From NCBI GenBank assembly GCA_963830495.1, contig CAWHMS010000001.1:821335-885334 (forward strand): a stretch of 64,000 nucleotides of DNA, in the 5' to 3' direction. This DNA comes from CAWHMS01 sp963830495 (GTDB lineage Bacteria; Actinomycetota; Actinomycetes; Propionibacteriales; Nocardioidaceae). Both the position numbers and the translations under genes were made by a program. Positions within the stretch are counted from its first letter, which is position 1, and each line of letters opens with the position of its first letter. The notes under the pieces were generated by a model. It did no database searches, was not told the origin of the DNA, and was given only the letters and a program-made list of their open reading frames with translations. Below, piece by piece: positions 8,114 to 16,828 of this stretch.

Positions 8114-8639
8114 CGTGCCCGCCCGTCTGGACCTCGAGCGCTGCCACCGCCTCTGCCACGGCTGCCGCCACCTCCTCCGGGGTGCGGCCGTCCGTCTCGA
8201 CGGTCGCGACCGCGACCTCGGTGTAGAGCGGGCGGCGGGCATCGAGCAGCGCCTTGAGCCGGCCGCGCACGTTGCCGAGCAGCAGCGGGCGGGTCGTGCC
8301 GAGGCCCACCCGCGCAGCCGCCTCGGCCAGTCCGACGTCGAGGAAGACGACGGTGTGTCCGGCGAGCAGGGCCCGCGTCTGCTCGCCGGTTACTGCCCCG
8401 CCACCCACCGAGAGCACGCCGGCATGCTCGACCAGCGCCCGTGCGACGGCCTCGTGCTCCAGGGCGCGGAAGGCGGCTTCGCCGTCGTCGACGAAGATGT
8501 CGGCGACCGTCTTGCCTGCACTCGCCTCCACGTCAGCGTCGGTGTCCCGGGCACCGACGGACCACTGATCCGCGAGCATCGCAGCGACCGTCGACTTGCC
8601 CGCGCCGGGCGGCCCGACCAGCACCACCCGTGGTCTCAC
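8106..8639 (-). CDS. aroK: Shikimate kinase
   Basis: 177 aa from the GTG at 8639, chosen because it overlaps the aroC stop as GTGA. The Walker A loop GPPGAGKST starts near residue 9, DTDADVEASAGKTVADIF binds shikimate and Mg, GGGAVTGEQTR is the third conserved block, and RPLLLGNVRGRLKALLDARRPLY is the lid region. It phosphorylates shikimate at O3 with ATP. It is embedded in the aroC-aroK-aroB run. Confidence 0.95.
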   Translation of the reverse strand: MRPRVVLVGPPGAGKSTVAAMLADQWSVGARDTDADVEASAGKTVADIFVDDGEAAFRALEHEAVARALVEHAGVLSVGGGAVTGEQTRALLAGHTVVFLDVGLAEAAARVGLGTTRPLLLGNVRGRLKALLDARRPLYTEVAVATVETDGRTPEEVAAAVAEAVAALEVQTGGHDG

Positions 8640-9814
8640 CGGAACCTCAGGGCGGCGAGGTAGCTGTCGTGATTGCGCCGCGTCTCGTCGACCGAGTCCC
8701 CTCCGAACTTCTCCAAGGCCGCCTCCGCAAGCACGAGCGCCACCATGGCCTCCGCCACGACGGCGGCGGCAGGGACGGCGCAGACATCGGATCGCTGGTG
8801 ATGCGCGACCGCGGCTTCGCCGGTCGACACGTCGACGGTGCGGAGTGCTCGCGGCACCGTCGCGATCGGCTTCATCGCCGCGCGCACCCGGAGCAGCTCG
8901 CCGGTGGACATGCCGCCCTCGGTGCCACCCGAACGGCCGGAGACGCGGCGGATCTCGCCGTCGGCCGGCTCCATCTCGTCGTGGGCTGCGGAGCCGGGGC
9001 CACGAGCGACGTCGAAGCCGTCGCCGACCTCGACTCCCTTGATCGCCTGGATGCCCATCAGGGCGGCCGCCAGTCGCGAGTCGAGCCGGCGGTCCCAGTG
9101 CACGTGCGACCCGAGGCCGGGCGGCAGCCCGTACGCCACCACCTCGACGACACCGCCCAGGGTGTCGCCGTCCTTGTGGGCCTGGTCGATGGCCGCCACC
9201 ATGGCGGCACTCCCGGCTGCGTCCAGGCACCGCACCGGGTCGGCGTCGAGGTGGGCCACGTCGTCGGGCTTGGGCACCACCCCGGCGGGCGCTGCGGCTC
9301 CGCCGAGCTCCACCACATGTGCCACGAGCTGTATGCCGAGAGCCTGGTCGAGGAAGTGCGCCGCCACGGCGCCGAGTGCCACCCGCGCCGCCGTCTCACG
9401 CGCACTCGCCCGCTCGAGCACCGGCCGCGCCTCGTCGAAACCGTACTTCTGCATGCCGGCGAGGTCGGCGTGACCGGGCCGAGGACGCGTCAACGGCGCG
9501 TTGCGCGCGAGGCTCTCGAGCACGTCCGCCTGCACCGGATCCGCGGCCATCACCTGCTCCCACTTCGGCCACTCGGTGTTGCCGATCGTGATGGCCACCG
9601 GACTTCCCAGGGTCAGGCCGTGCCGGACCCCGCCCAGGATGCTGACCTCGTCACGCTCGAACGTCATCCGGGCGCCGCGGCCGTACCCGAGCCGTCGCCG
9701 CGCCAACGCCGCCACCAGGTCGTCGGTGGTGACGGCGACTCCCGCCGGGAGACCCTCGAGGATCGCCACCAGTGCCGGCCCGTGCGACTCCCCCGCCGTC
9801 AGCCAACGAAACAT
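8636..9814 (-). CDS. aroC: Chorismate synthase
   Basis: 392 aa. It begins MFRWLTAGESHGPAL with the GESHG motif of chorismate synthase. RRLGYGRGARM, GHADLAGMQKYGF and SAREtaarVALGAVA follow, with the signature GRSGGTEGGMSTGELLRVRAAMKP split over residues 290-313. It uses reduced FMN to convert EPSP to chorismate. It is the first gene of the aroC-aroK-aroB run, coupled to aroK by a GTGA overlap. Confidence 0.97.
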   Translation of the reverse strand: MFRWLTAGESHGPALVAILEGLPAGVAVTTDDLVAALARRRLGYGRGARMTFERDEVSILGGVRHGLTLGSPVAITIGNTEWPKWEQVMAADPVQADVLESLARNAPLTRPRPGHADLAGMQKYGFDEARPVLERASARETAARVALGAVAAHFLDQALGIQLVAHVVELGGAAAPAGVVPKPDDVAHLDADPVRCLDAAGSAAMVAAIDQAHKDGDTLGGVVEVVAYGLPPGLGSHVHWDRRLDSRLAAALMGIQAIKGVEVGDGFDVARGPGSAAHDEMEPADGEIRRVSGRSGGTEGGMSTGELLRVRAAMKPIATVPRALRTVDVSTGEAAVAHHQRSDVCAVPAAAVVAEAMVALVLAEAALEKFGGDSVDETRRNHDSYLAALRFR

Positions 9815-9842
9815 GGGGAGAGTCTGTCACGCGGCACGGCGG

Positions 9843-10547
9843 TCAGGACGACGTGTACCAGTCGGCAAACGGCGCGCCCGCAACCAGCCCCACCAGGGCT
9901 CCGAGCAGCATGAAGGGACCGAAGGGGTACCGCCTCTTGTCGAAGACCTTCAGCACCGACAGCAGTCCGCCGAGCACGCCGCCGAGCAGGAATCCTGCGT
10001 ACATGCCGAGGAAGACCTCGCCCCAGCCCAGGTAGCCCAGCGCCAGGCCCAGCAGGCCCGACAGCCGGACGTCCCCGTAGCCGAGCCACCGGGGCGCGAT
10101 CAGCCACATGACGAAGTAGAACCCGCCGAACGCGACCCAGCCGAGGGTGGAGCCGAGCAGGTGCTCGCGCGGGTCGGCCTCAGCGAAGGCGGCCGCCACC
10201 AGCGCCACCACGAGCACGCCGTACGTCGGCGCGATGATCCGCGTGGGCAGCAGCCTGGTCTGGGCGTCGACGTATCCGAGCACCACCCCCACCCCGGAGA
10301 GCACGACCCACGCACCCAGGACCGGTGTCCAGCCGAGCTGAGCGCCGACCACGGCGCCGACCGCGACACCCACCGCGGCGAGCTTGACCGCAAGCCGAGA
10401 GCGCGCGGCCAGCTCCGCGTAGGGCACCTTGTCAGCCGGTGCGTCGTCGGGCGCCGGTTCGGGCAGCCGGCTGAGGATGGCTGGACCGGTCGCGGCGAGA
10501 GCACCGGTCAGCGTGGCAGCACACGCCGCGGCGACGAGATCAGACAC
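9843..10547 (-). CDS. Type IV prepilin peptidase-like A24 aspartyl protease
   Basis: 234 aa polytopic membrane protein with about six hydrophobic helices. The two catalytic aspartates of the A24A peptidase family are visible in GYVDAQTRLLPTRI (near residue 93) and in the GxGD motif LGYGDVRLSG (near residue 157). The zinc-binding cytoplasmic methylase domain of longer PilD proteins is absent, giving the short actinobacterial form. It would cleave class III signal peptides of Flp/Tad-type pilins; no pilin genes are in this window. It lies between aroC and aroE, with 272 bases to aroE. Confidence 0.85.
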   Translation of the reverse strand: MSDLVAAACAATLTGALAATGPAILSRLPEPAPDDAPADKVPYAELAARSRLAVKLAAVGVAVGAVVGAQLGWTPVLGAWVVLSGVGVVLGYVDAQTRLLPTRIIAPTYGVLVVALVAAAFAEADPREHLLGSTLGWVAFGGFYFVMWLIAPRWLGYGDVRLSGLLGLALGYLGWGEVFLGMYAGFLLGGVLGGLLSVLKVFDKRRYPFGPFMLLGALVGLVAGAPFADWYTSS

Positions 10548-10819
10548 AAGGGCCGAGCGTAACGGCGTCCGCGCGGGGTCCGGCGCCGACGCGCAGGTCT
10601 TGTGGACGGCGGCCTCCGGCGCGGTGCCGCGTGCCCAGGCTCAGCCAGCGGGTGCTCTCTGCCCGACCCACCGTGGAGAAACAGTGAACCGTTCCGCGTA
10701 CCACGGCGTGTCGTGGTGACTCGTCGACAGTAGCGAGCGTTGGTTCGCGATCTTCCGAGCAGGGATACCCGGCGCCCGCGGCCGAGCCGAGTGGGTGACC
10801 GCCTGCGGCGGCAGTCCGC

Positions 10820-11656
10820 TCAACCGGCCGGCAGCGCGCCGAGGCCGGCATGTCGCATCTGCTCCAGCGGCGCCACTGCGCAGCCCGTCATCAGCTCCAC
10901 CTGGCGAGCGGCCTGGTGCAGCAGCAGGGCGAACCCAGGCACGACCAGAGCCCCTGCTCGCTCGGCGGTCGCGAGCAGCGGGGTACGGGCGGGCGCGTAG
11001 ACGACGTCGAAGACGGTAGGAGCCAGCCGCGCCAGGTGGTCTGCGACCTCCGGCTGAGCCGAGACAGGCACGGTCGAGACGAGCAGGTCGGCTTGGCCCG
11101 CCCGCCGCACCTCCGGCCACCCGGCCACCCGCACCTCGGCGCCCAGGTCATGGCCGATCGTCACCAACCGCGCCGCCTTCTCCGGCGACCGGGCAACCAC
11201 CTCGACCTGGGAGGCGCCCATCGACACCACGGCCGCCAGCACCGACGCTGCCGTCGCGCCCGAGCCCAGGATCAGCGCCGACTCGACCCGGTCGACCCCT
11301 GCCTCGGCGAGCGCCGCGACGCAGCCCGGTACGTCGGTGTTGTGCCCCTCCCGGACGGCTAACGGTCCCAGCAGCAGCGTGTTGACCGAGGAGAGCCGCG
11401 CAGCCATCGGAGTCAGCCACGTACACAGCGGCACCACGGCCGACTTGAGCGGCATCGTGAGGGACAGGCCACGCCACGAGTCGTCGAGCCCACCCACGAC
11501 GTCGGCCAGCCTGTCCGCGGGCACATCCCTGGCGACGTACTCCCAGTCCAGCCCCAGAGCGGCGTACGCCGCGCGATGCAGCACCGGCGAGAGCGAGTGT
11601 CCGATCGGGCTGCCCAGCACTGCGCAGCGGCGCCGCCCGGTCGGCTCAGCACTCAT
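10820..11656 (-). CDS. aroE: Shikimate dehydrogenase
   Basis: 278 aa. It opens with the substrate-binding motif VLGSPIGHSLSPVLHRAAY. The catalytic lysine is in LTMPLKSAV (usually TVPxK), and the Rossmann segment ALILGSGATAASVLAAV binds NADP. VDRVESAL and DVVYAPARTPLL fit the family. It reduces 3-dehydroshikimate. The start overlaps the last 11 bases of mltG. The variant catalytic segment TMPLK keeps the Lys. Confidence 0.93.
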   Translation of the reverse strand: MSAEPTGRRRCAVLGSPIGHSLSPVLHRAAYAALGLDWEYVARDVPADRLADVVGGLDDSWRGLSLTMPLKSAVVPLCTWLTPMAARLSSVNTLLLGPLAVREGHNTDVPGCVAALAEAGVDRVESALILGSGATAASVLAAVVSMGASQVEVVARSPEKAARLVTIGHDLGAEVRVAGWPEVRRAGQADLLVSTVPVSAQPEVADHLARLAPTVFDVVYAPARTPLLATAERAGALVVPGFALLLHQAARQVELMTGCAVAPLEQMRHAGLGALPAG

Positions 11657-12753
11657 CCGAGGTCTGGCAGTACTCGTTGTACTTGTCGACGTTGCCCAGA
11701 TGCTCCCGGTAGGTGTCGGCGAAGAGCGTCTCGCCGGTAGCGAGGTTGACGGTGACGAAGTAGAGCGAGCTGACGTCGGCGGGGTTGGCAGCGGCCTCCA
11801 GCGCCTCGGTGCCGGGCGAGGCGATCGGCCCGGGTGGGAGTCCGGGGTACTTGTAGGTGTTGTACGGCGACTCGATGTTGCGCAGCTCTTCGCTGGCCAC
11901 CACGTCGCCTCGGCTGCCGTCGGCGTAGTGCAGCGTGGAGTCGAACTGCAGCGCTATCCCTTCGTCGAGCCGGTTGTAGATCACGGCAGCGACCTTGGCC
12001 ATGTCGGCGGTGCCGGCCTCCGCCTGCACCAGGCTCGCCACCGTGACCAGCTCAGCGGGCGTGACGCCGAGGTCGGCGGCGCTCTGCTCGATCGAGATCT
12101 GTGCGGCCTCCTCGTTGAACCGCTCGACCATCGCACTCAGCAGGCCAACCGAGTCGAGTCCTGGCGTGATCGTGTACGTCGCGGGGAAGAGGTAGCCCTC
12201 GAGGTCTCCACCGGCATACGCCGGGAGACCCAGAGCGGCAGGTCTGGCGGCGGCCTCCTCGACCTGCGAGCGACCGAAGTCGGTGTCCTTGACGACCCGG
12301 GTCGAGGATCTCGTACTCGCGCAGACCCTCCGGGATCGTGAGCAGCTGCTCGACCTTCGCCTTCGGATCGAGCAGCAGGTCGAGCGCGCTCTGAGCCGAC
12401 ATCTCCTTGCGGAGCGTGTAGAAGCCCACCTGGATGCCCAGGGCACGCTCGTCCTCGGACGCAAGGTCGGTGAACGCCCCGACGCTGGCCACGACGCCCC
12501 GGTCGTACAGGGTTCCGCCGATGTCGGTCGCAGTGTCGCCGTCCTTGACCTCGACGACGACCGATCCTCGTCCCTGACCGGAGTAGTCCGCCGGCGGGTC
12601 GAGCGCCCCCTGGATCAGGTCGACGCCTTTGACGTACACGAAGATGCCGGCGCCGACGATGATCGCCAGGGCCACGGCCGCCGCGACCAGGCTGCGCCCG
12701 TGCTTGTGCTTCGGGGCACGATGGGTCTGCGGCACGATGTCGAGGTCGGTCAC
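11646..12753 (-). pseudogene. mltG: Endolytic transglycosylase MltG, frameshifted
   Basis: Two overlapping frames together encode one MltG. The first (from ATG 12753) gives a cytoplasmic tail, a TM helix (LVAAAVALAIIVGAGIFVYV) and the LysM-like region up to IPEGLREYEIL. The second resumes at RVVKDTDFGRS and carries the catalytic YceG domain with GYLFPATYTI, ASLVQAEAGTADM (catalytic Glu), DSTLHYAD, YNTYKYPGLPPGPI. The join is at about 12296-12301, where CCCGGG has one base too many. MltG cuts nascent glycan strands and sets peptidoglycan length. Either a real pseudogene or a sequence error; both halves look under selection. Confidence 0.85.
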
Positions 12754-13289
12754 GAGGTCTTGCCCACTTCCTGCCCTGGCGGCCGCCCCGTCGCCCGCTC
12801 CGCGTCCAGCGCGTGCTGAAGGATCACGACGGCAGCCGCCTGGTCCACGACCTTACGCCGCGCCGATCCTTTGCGACCCTGCTCGCGCAGCACGCGCTCT
12901 GCACTCACCGTAGTCATCCGTTCGTCGACGAGTCGAACGGTCACGTCCCCAGACGTGCCGCCGGCTGTCGCCAGCGCGTCCGTCAGCGTGGTCGCGAAGG
13001 CGCTCGCCTTGGCTGCAGATGTACCCAGTCCGCCGGAGAGCAGACGTGGCAATCCGACCACGACCTCGATCGCGGCGTACTCCGCCACCAGGGACACCAG
13101 TCGCTCGATGTCGCCGGCCCCGCGGTGCACGGTCTCTACCGGAGTCGCCAGCAGGCCGTCCGGATCCGAGGCGGCCACGCCGACGCGTACGTCGCCGACG
13201 TCCACCCCGAGCCGGACGCCGCGCCGGGTGCTTCTCGGCGACGCTTGGCGCGAGTTGCCTGCGTCTCCGGCTCTGTCGGGGTCAGCCAC
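12750..13289 (-). CDS. ruvX: Holliday-junction resolvase RuvX (YqgF family)
   Basis: 179 aa from a GTG at 13289, 8 bases into the alaS 3' end. A longer start at 13325 would overlap alaS by 44 bases. An RNase H-like fold is visible: RLGVDVGDVRVGVAASDPDG near residue 26, VVVGLPRLLSGGLGTSA, and VRLVDERMTTVSAERVL with the last acidic residues in KVVDQAAAVVIL. YqgF proteins process pre-16S rRNA in E. coli and can cut junctions in some species. The stop overlaps mltG by 4 bases. Confidence 0.9.
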   Translation of the reverse strand: MADPDRAGDAGNSRQASPRSTRRGVRLGVDVGDVRVGVAASDPDGLLATPVETVHRGAGDIERLVSLVAEYAAIEVVVGLPRLLSGGLGTSAAKASAFATTLTDALATAGGTSGDVTVRLVDERMTTVSAERVLREQGRKGSARRKVVDQAAAVVILQHALDAERATGRPPGQEVGKTS

Positions 13290-15966
13290 TCGTGACGCGC
13301 CCAGCGATGGCCCGTTCGACGTCACCGACCGCGTTCGCCGCCGACGCGGTCTCGGTGCCGCCGCCCTGGGCGACGTCGGCCTTGCCGCCTCCGTTGCCGC
13401 CGAGCGTCAGAGCCGCCACCTTCACCAGCTCCCCCGCATGCAGGCGCCACTCCTGCGCCGTCTGGTTGAGCGCGACCACGACCGACGGCTTCCCGCCGCC
13501 GGTGCCCACGACGGACACCACTGCAGGCCGCTCGGCGCCGAGCCTGCCCCGGATGTCGAGCGCCAGCCGCCGGACGTCACCTCCCTCGGCGCCCTCGGCG
13601 ACCGCGCCGACGTACTGCACCCCGTAGACGTCACGTGCAGCCGCAGCCAGCTCCCCAGCCCGGGACAGCAGCGCGTCGACGCGCACCTTGGCAATCTCCT
13701 TCTCCGCCGTCCGCAGCCGTTCGACCAGGTCGGCGACACGCCCCGGCAGCTCCTCCGGGCGCACCTTGAGCAGCTCGGTCAGCTGTGCCACCAGCACGTG
13801 CTCGCGGGCGAGGAAACCGTAGGCGTCCTCGCCGACCAGCGCCTCGACCCGGCGTACGCCGGAACCGATCGACGACTCGTGCAGCAGCTTGATGACGCCG
13901 AGCTGCCCCGACCGCAGCGCGTGCGTGCCGCCGCACAGCTCGCGGGCCCAGTCGCCGACCGACACGACGCGCACGGTATCGCCGTACTTCTCGCCGAAGA
14001 GAGCCATCGCGCCGGCCGAGCGGGCCTGCTCCTGGGTCATGAGCTCGGCCTCGACACCCAGATCGGCGAGCACCAGGTCGTTGACCCGCGCCTCGACGTC
14101 GGCGAGCACCGAGGCCGGCACCGGCCCGGTCGCGGAGAAGTCGAAGCGGAACCGCCCGGGGGCGTTCTCGCTGCCGGCCTGGGTGGCGGTGTCGCCGAGC
14201 GCCTCGCGGACTGCCTTGTGCACCATGTGCGTGGCGGTGTGTGCGCGGCTGATGGACTTGCGCCGCTCGACGTCGACGACCGCGTGCGCCGCCAGCCCGG
14301 TTACGACCTCACCCGACAGCACCCGAGCCCGGTGTACGACGAGACCGGTGATCGGTGCCTGCACGTCGAGGATCTCGACTCGAGCGCCGTTGTCGAGCTC
14401 GACGACGCCCTGGTCGGCGAGCTGTCCGCCGCCCTCGGCGTAGAACGGGGTCCGGTCGAGGACGAGCTCGAACGTCTCACCCTCGGCGACCTGCTTCGTG
14501 CTGCCACCGTCGACGAGCAGCCCCGCCACCCGGGCGTCGCTGACCACCTCGTCGTAGCCGGTGAACTCCACGGCCCCACCGACCTGGTCGGACATCTCGC
14601 GATAGGCGCCGGTGTCGGAGTGCCGGCCCTTCTTCGCCTTGGCGTCTGCCTGCGCCCGCTCGCGCTGCTCGGCCATCAGCCGCCGGAAGCCGACCTCGTC
14701 GACGGTCAGACCCTGCTCGGCCGCCATCTCCAGCGTGAGGTCGATCGGGAAGCCGAAGGTGTCGTGCAGCTGGAACGCCTTGTCGCCCGGCAGCTCGTGC
14801 TGGCCCGACCGCTTGGTGGCGCTGGCCGCTACGTCGAACATCGTGGTTCCCGCCCGGAGGGTCTGGCGGAAGGCGTCCTCCTCGGCGTAGGCCACTGCTG
14901 AGATCCGCGCCCATTGGGCGTCGAGCTCCGGGTAGGAGAGGCGCATCTTCGCCAGGGACAGGGGCAGCAGCTCCGGCAGCACCGGGTCCTCGACGCCCAA
15001 CAGCCGCATGGATCTGATCACCCGGCGCAGGATCCGGCGCAACACGTAGCCGCGGGCCTCGTTGCCCGGGCTGACCCCGTCGCCCATGAGCATCAGCCCG
15101 CTGCGGACGTGGTCGGCCACGACCCGGAGCCGAACGTCGTCGGCGTGCTCGACGCCGTACGTCTTGCCCGCCAGCGCGGCCGCGTGCTCGAGGACCGGCA
15201 CCACCTCGTCGATCTCGTAGATGCTGCCCTTGTCCTGCAGCAGCATGGCCATCCGCTCCAGGCCCATGCCGGTGTCGATGTTCTTGGCCGGCAGGTCGCC
15301 GAGGATCTCGAAGTCGTCCTTGCCGATGCCCTCGCCGCGCTGGCTCTGCATGAAGACGAGGTTCCAGAACTCCATGTAGCGGTCGCCCGCCTTCTCGATG
15401 TCGCCCTCGGGACCGTAGTCCGGGCCACGATCGAGGAAGAGCTCGGAGTCGGGTCCGCAGGGGCCGGGGATGCCCATCGACCAGTAGTTGTCTGCCTTGC
15501 CGAGCCGGTGGATGTGGTCGTCGGGGACGCCCGCGATCTTCTTCCACAGCGCGACGGACTCATCGTCGTCGAGGTAGACCGACACGTGCAGCTTCGACTC
15601 TGGGAGCCCGTAGCCGCCCGCGGCCTGGGACCTGGTGACCAGGTCCCAGGCGTAGGTGATGGCGCCCTCCTTGAAGTAGTCACCGAAGGAGAAGTTGCCG
15701 TTCATCTGGAAGAAGGTGCCGTGCCGGTCGGTCTGGCCGACCTCCTCGATATCGATGGTCCGCACGCACTTCTGCACGCTGACGGCCCGCTGGTACGGCG
15801 GTGTCTCCTGGCCGAGGAAGTACGGCACGAACGGCACCATGCCGGCGTTGACGAAGAGCAGCGTCGGGTCGTCCAGCAACAGCGACGCACTGGGGACGAG
15901 GGTGTGATCGCGATCCTCGAAGTATGTGAGGAATCGGCGGCGGATCTCAGCGGTGTCCAACGTCAA
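13282..15966 (-). CDS. alaS: Alanyl-tRNA synthetase
   Basis: 894 aa from a TTG at 15966, which forms a TTGA overlap with the upstream gene; GAAGG lies just before it. A second TTG at 15960 is an alternative. Class II catalytic domain (RRRFLTYFEDRDHTLVPS, MVPFVPYFLGQE, GNFSFGDYFKEGAI), editing domain zinc ligands in HTATHMVHKAV and LCGGTHALRSG, and C-terminal domain with GNGGGKADVAQGGG. It charges tRNA-Ala and hydrolyses Ser/Gly mischarges. The reading frame continues upstream to 16377, but that part overlaps the next gene and is not conserved. Confidence 0.97.
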   Translation of the reverse strand: MTLDTAEIRRRFLTYFEDRDHTLVPSASLLLDDPTLLFVNAGMVPFVPYFLGQETPPYQRAVSVQKCVRTIDIEEVGQTDRHGTFFQMNGNFSFGDYFKEGAITYAWDLVTRSQAAGGYGLPESKLHVSVYLDDDESVALWKKIAGVPDDHIHRLGKADNYWSMGIPGPCGPDSELFLDRGPDYGPEGDIEKAGDRYMEFWNLVFMQSQRGEGIGKDDFEILGDLPAKNIDTGMGLERMAMLLQDKGSIYEIDEVVPVLEHAAALAGKTYGVEHADDVRLRVVADHVRSGLMLMGDGVSPGNEARGYVLRRILRRVIRSMRLLGVEDPVLPELLPLSLAKMRLSYPELDAQWARISAVAYAEEDAFRQTLRAGTTMFDVAASATKRSGQHELPGDKAFQLHDTFGFPIDLTLEMAAEQGLTVDEVGFRRLMAEQRERAQADAKAKKGRHSDTGAYREMSDQVGGAVEFTGYDEVVSDARVAGLLVDGGSTKQVAEGETFELVLDRTPFYAEGGGQLADQGVVELDNGARVEILDVQAPITGLVVHRARVLSGEVVTGLAAHAVVDVERRKSISRAHTATHMVHKAVREALGDTATQAGSENAPGRFRFDFSATGPVPASVLADVEARVNDLVLADLGVEAELMTQEQARSAGAMALFGEKYGDTVRVVSVGDWARELCGGTHALRSGQLGVIKLLHESSIGSGVRRVEALVGEDAYGFLAREHVLVAQLTELLKVRPEELPGRVADLVERLRTAEKEIAKVRVDALLSRAGELAAAARDVYGVQYVGAVAEGAEGGDVRRLALDIRGRLGAERPAVVSVVGTGGGKPSVVVALNQTAQEWRLHAGELVKVAALTLGGNGGGKADVAQGGGTETASAANAVGDVERAIAGRVTSG

Positions 15967-16256
15967 GTACCTTCGCGGTCGAGGTGTCGGGGGGCAGGCG
16001 GTCCAGTCGGGGACTCGAGAGCGGGGGCGGCGGCCGCGGGCCGAGCGGCCGGCAGCGCGAGCTCCTCCCGCAACTGGGCCTCCCGTTGGGCCATGCCTGC
16101 CGACACCTCGGCCGCGAACAGTCGGGCTCCCGTGCGCATCGACGCGGCCCGCGCGGCGACCCCGTCTGGGGTGAAGTTCTGCGCGGTGCGCTTGACCTTC
16201 ACGAGCGCGTAGACACCCGACGCGGCCCCGGCCGCGAACCAGAACGCCCTGCTCAT
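15963..16256 (-). CDS. DUF6167-type small membrane protein
   Basis: 97 aa from the ATG at 16256, which makes an ATGA overlap with the upstream gene; an ATG three codons earlier is possible. It starts MSRAFWFAAGAASGVYALVK, one short N-terminal hydrophobic helix, then RTAQNFTPDGVAAR and an amphipathic region with SAGMAQREAQLREEL, ending in an Ala/Pro-rich tail. Similar proteins sit just upstream of alaS throughout related actinobacteria and are annotated DUF6167. Function unknown. It is coupled to alaS by TTGA. Confidence 0.72.
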   Translation of the reverse strand: MSRAFWFAAGAASGVYALVKVKRTAQNFTPDGVAARAASMRTGARLFAAEVSAGMAQREAQLREELALPAARPAAAAPALESPTGPPAPRHLDREGT

Positions 16257-16768
16257 CGAACCCACCCCTCCGATGGTCGCTGGTGCGTACGGCGACGTCG
16301 ACGCATTTTCCGCTGCTGCCGCAGCTCCTTGCGTACGGCGTGCGAGATGCGCATCCGGCTGTCCTCGTGGAGCGCACGACGTACGCCGAAGGACAGCGCG
16401 GCTACCTTGATGAGCGGTCCGGCCAGTGTCACCGAGGCCACCCGCGCGGCACTCAGGTCGACCTCGTCACCGGAATCGGACTCTGCGATCCCGGTGATGA
16501 GCGGCACGTCCTCCGGCGCCTCCTCCCCCGACTTGTCAGAACGTGAACTTGCTCTGGCCAGCTGTGGTTCTGACGACTCGGCGGCGGTGAGAGCCGTGAG
16601 CTGTGCCGACAGTGCGGCCACTTCGGTGCGCAACCGGGCGAGCTCCTGGTCGGCTCGTGACTCCTGCCGGCTCCGGTCCCGCCGGAGCTGCACGACGACC
16701 GCCGTGAGCAGGGCGAGCGGAATCACCCAAGAGGCCACAACGACTGCCAGCAGAGCGCCCGACGTCAT
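16253..16768 (-). CDS. Membrane-anchored coiled-coil protein of unknown function
   Basis: 171 aa. An N-terminal transmembrane helix (LLAVVVASWVIPLALLTAVVV) is followed by a heptad-like coiled coil (RSRQESRADQELARLRTEVAALSAQL), an acidic linker, a short conserved block LAGPLIKVAALSFGVRRALHEDSRMRI and a very basic end (KMRRRRRTHQ). The position between rarA and alaS is that of the DUF948 gene of many actinobacteria, but I do not see clear DUF948 similarity. Likely cytoplasmic after the TM helix. Function unknown. Confidence 0.7.
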   Translation of the reverse strand: MTSGALLAVVVASWVIPLALLTAVVVQLRRDRSRQESRADQELARLRTEVAALSAQLTALTAAESSEPQLARASSRSDKSGEEAPEDVPLITGIAESDSGDEVDLSAARVASVTLAGPLIKVAALSFGVRRALHEDSRMRISHAVRKELRQQRKMRRRRRTHQRPSEGWVR

Positions 16769-16828
16769 GGCCGCCTCCTGCCCGGTCGCCTCGAGTTGAT
16801 CGCTGTCCCGCGTGGTCGACTCGCCACC

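Noticed and set aside
16000..16377. N-terminal extension of AlaS
   Set aside because: It overlaps the DUF6167-type gene and the TTGA overlap plus family alignment place the start at 15966.
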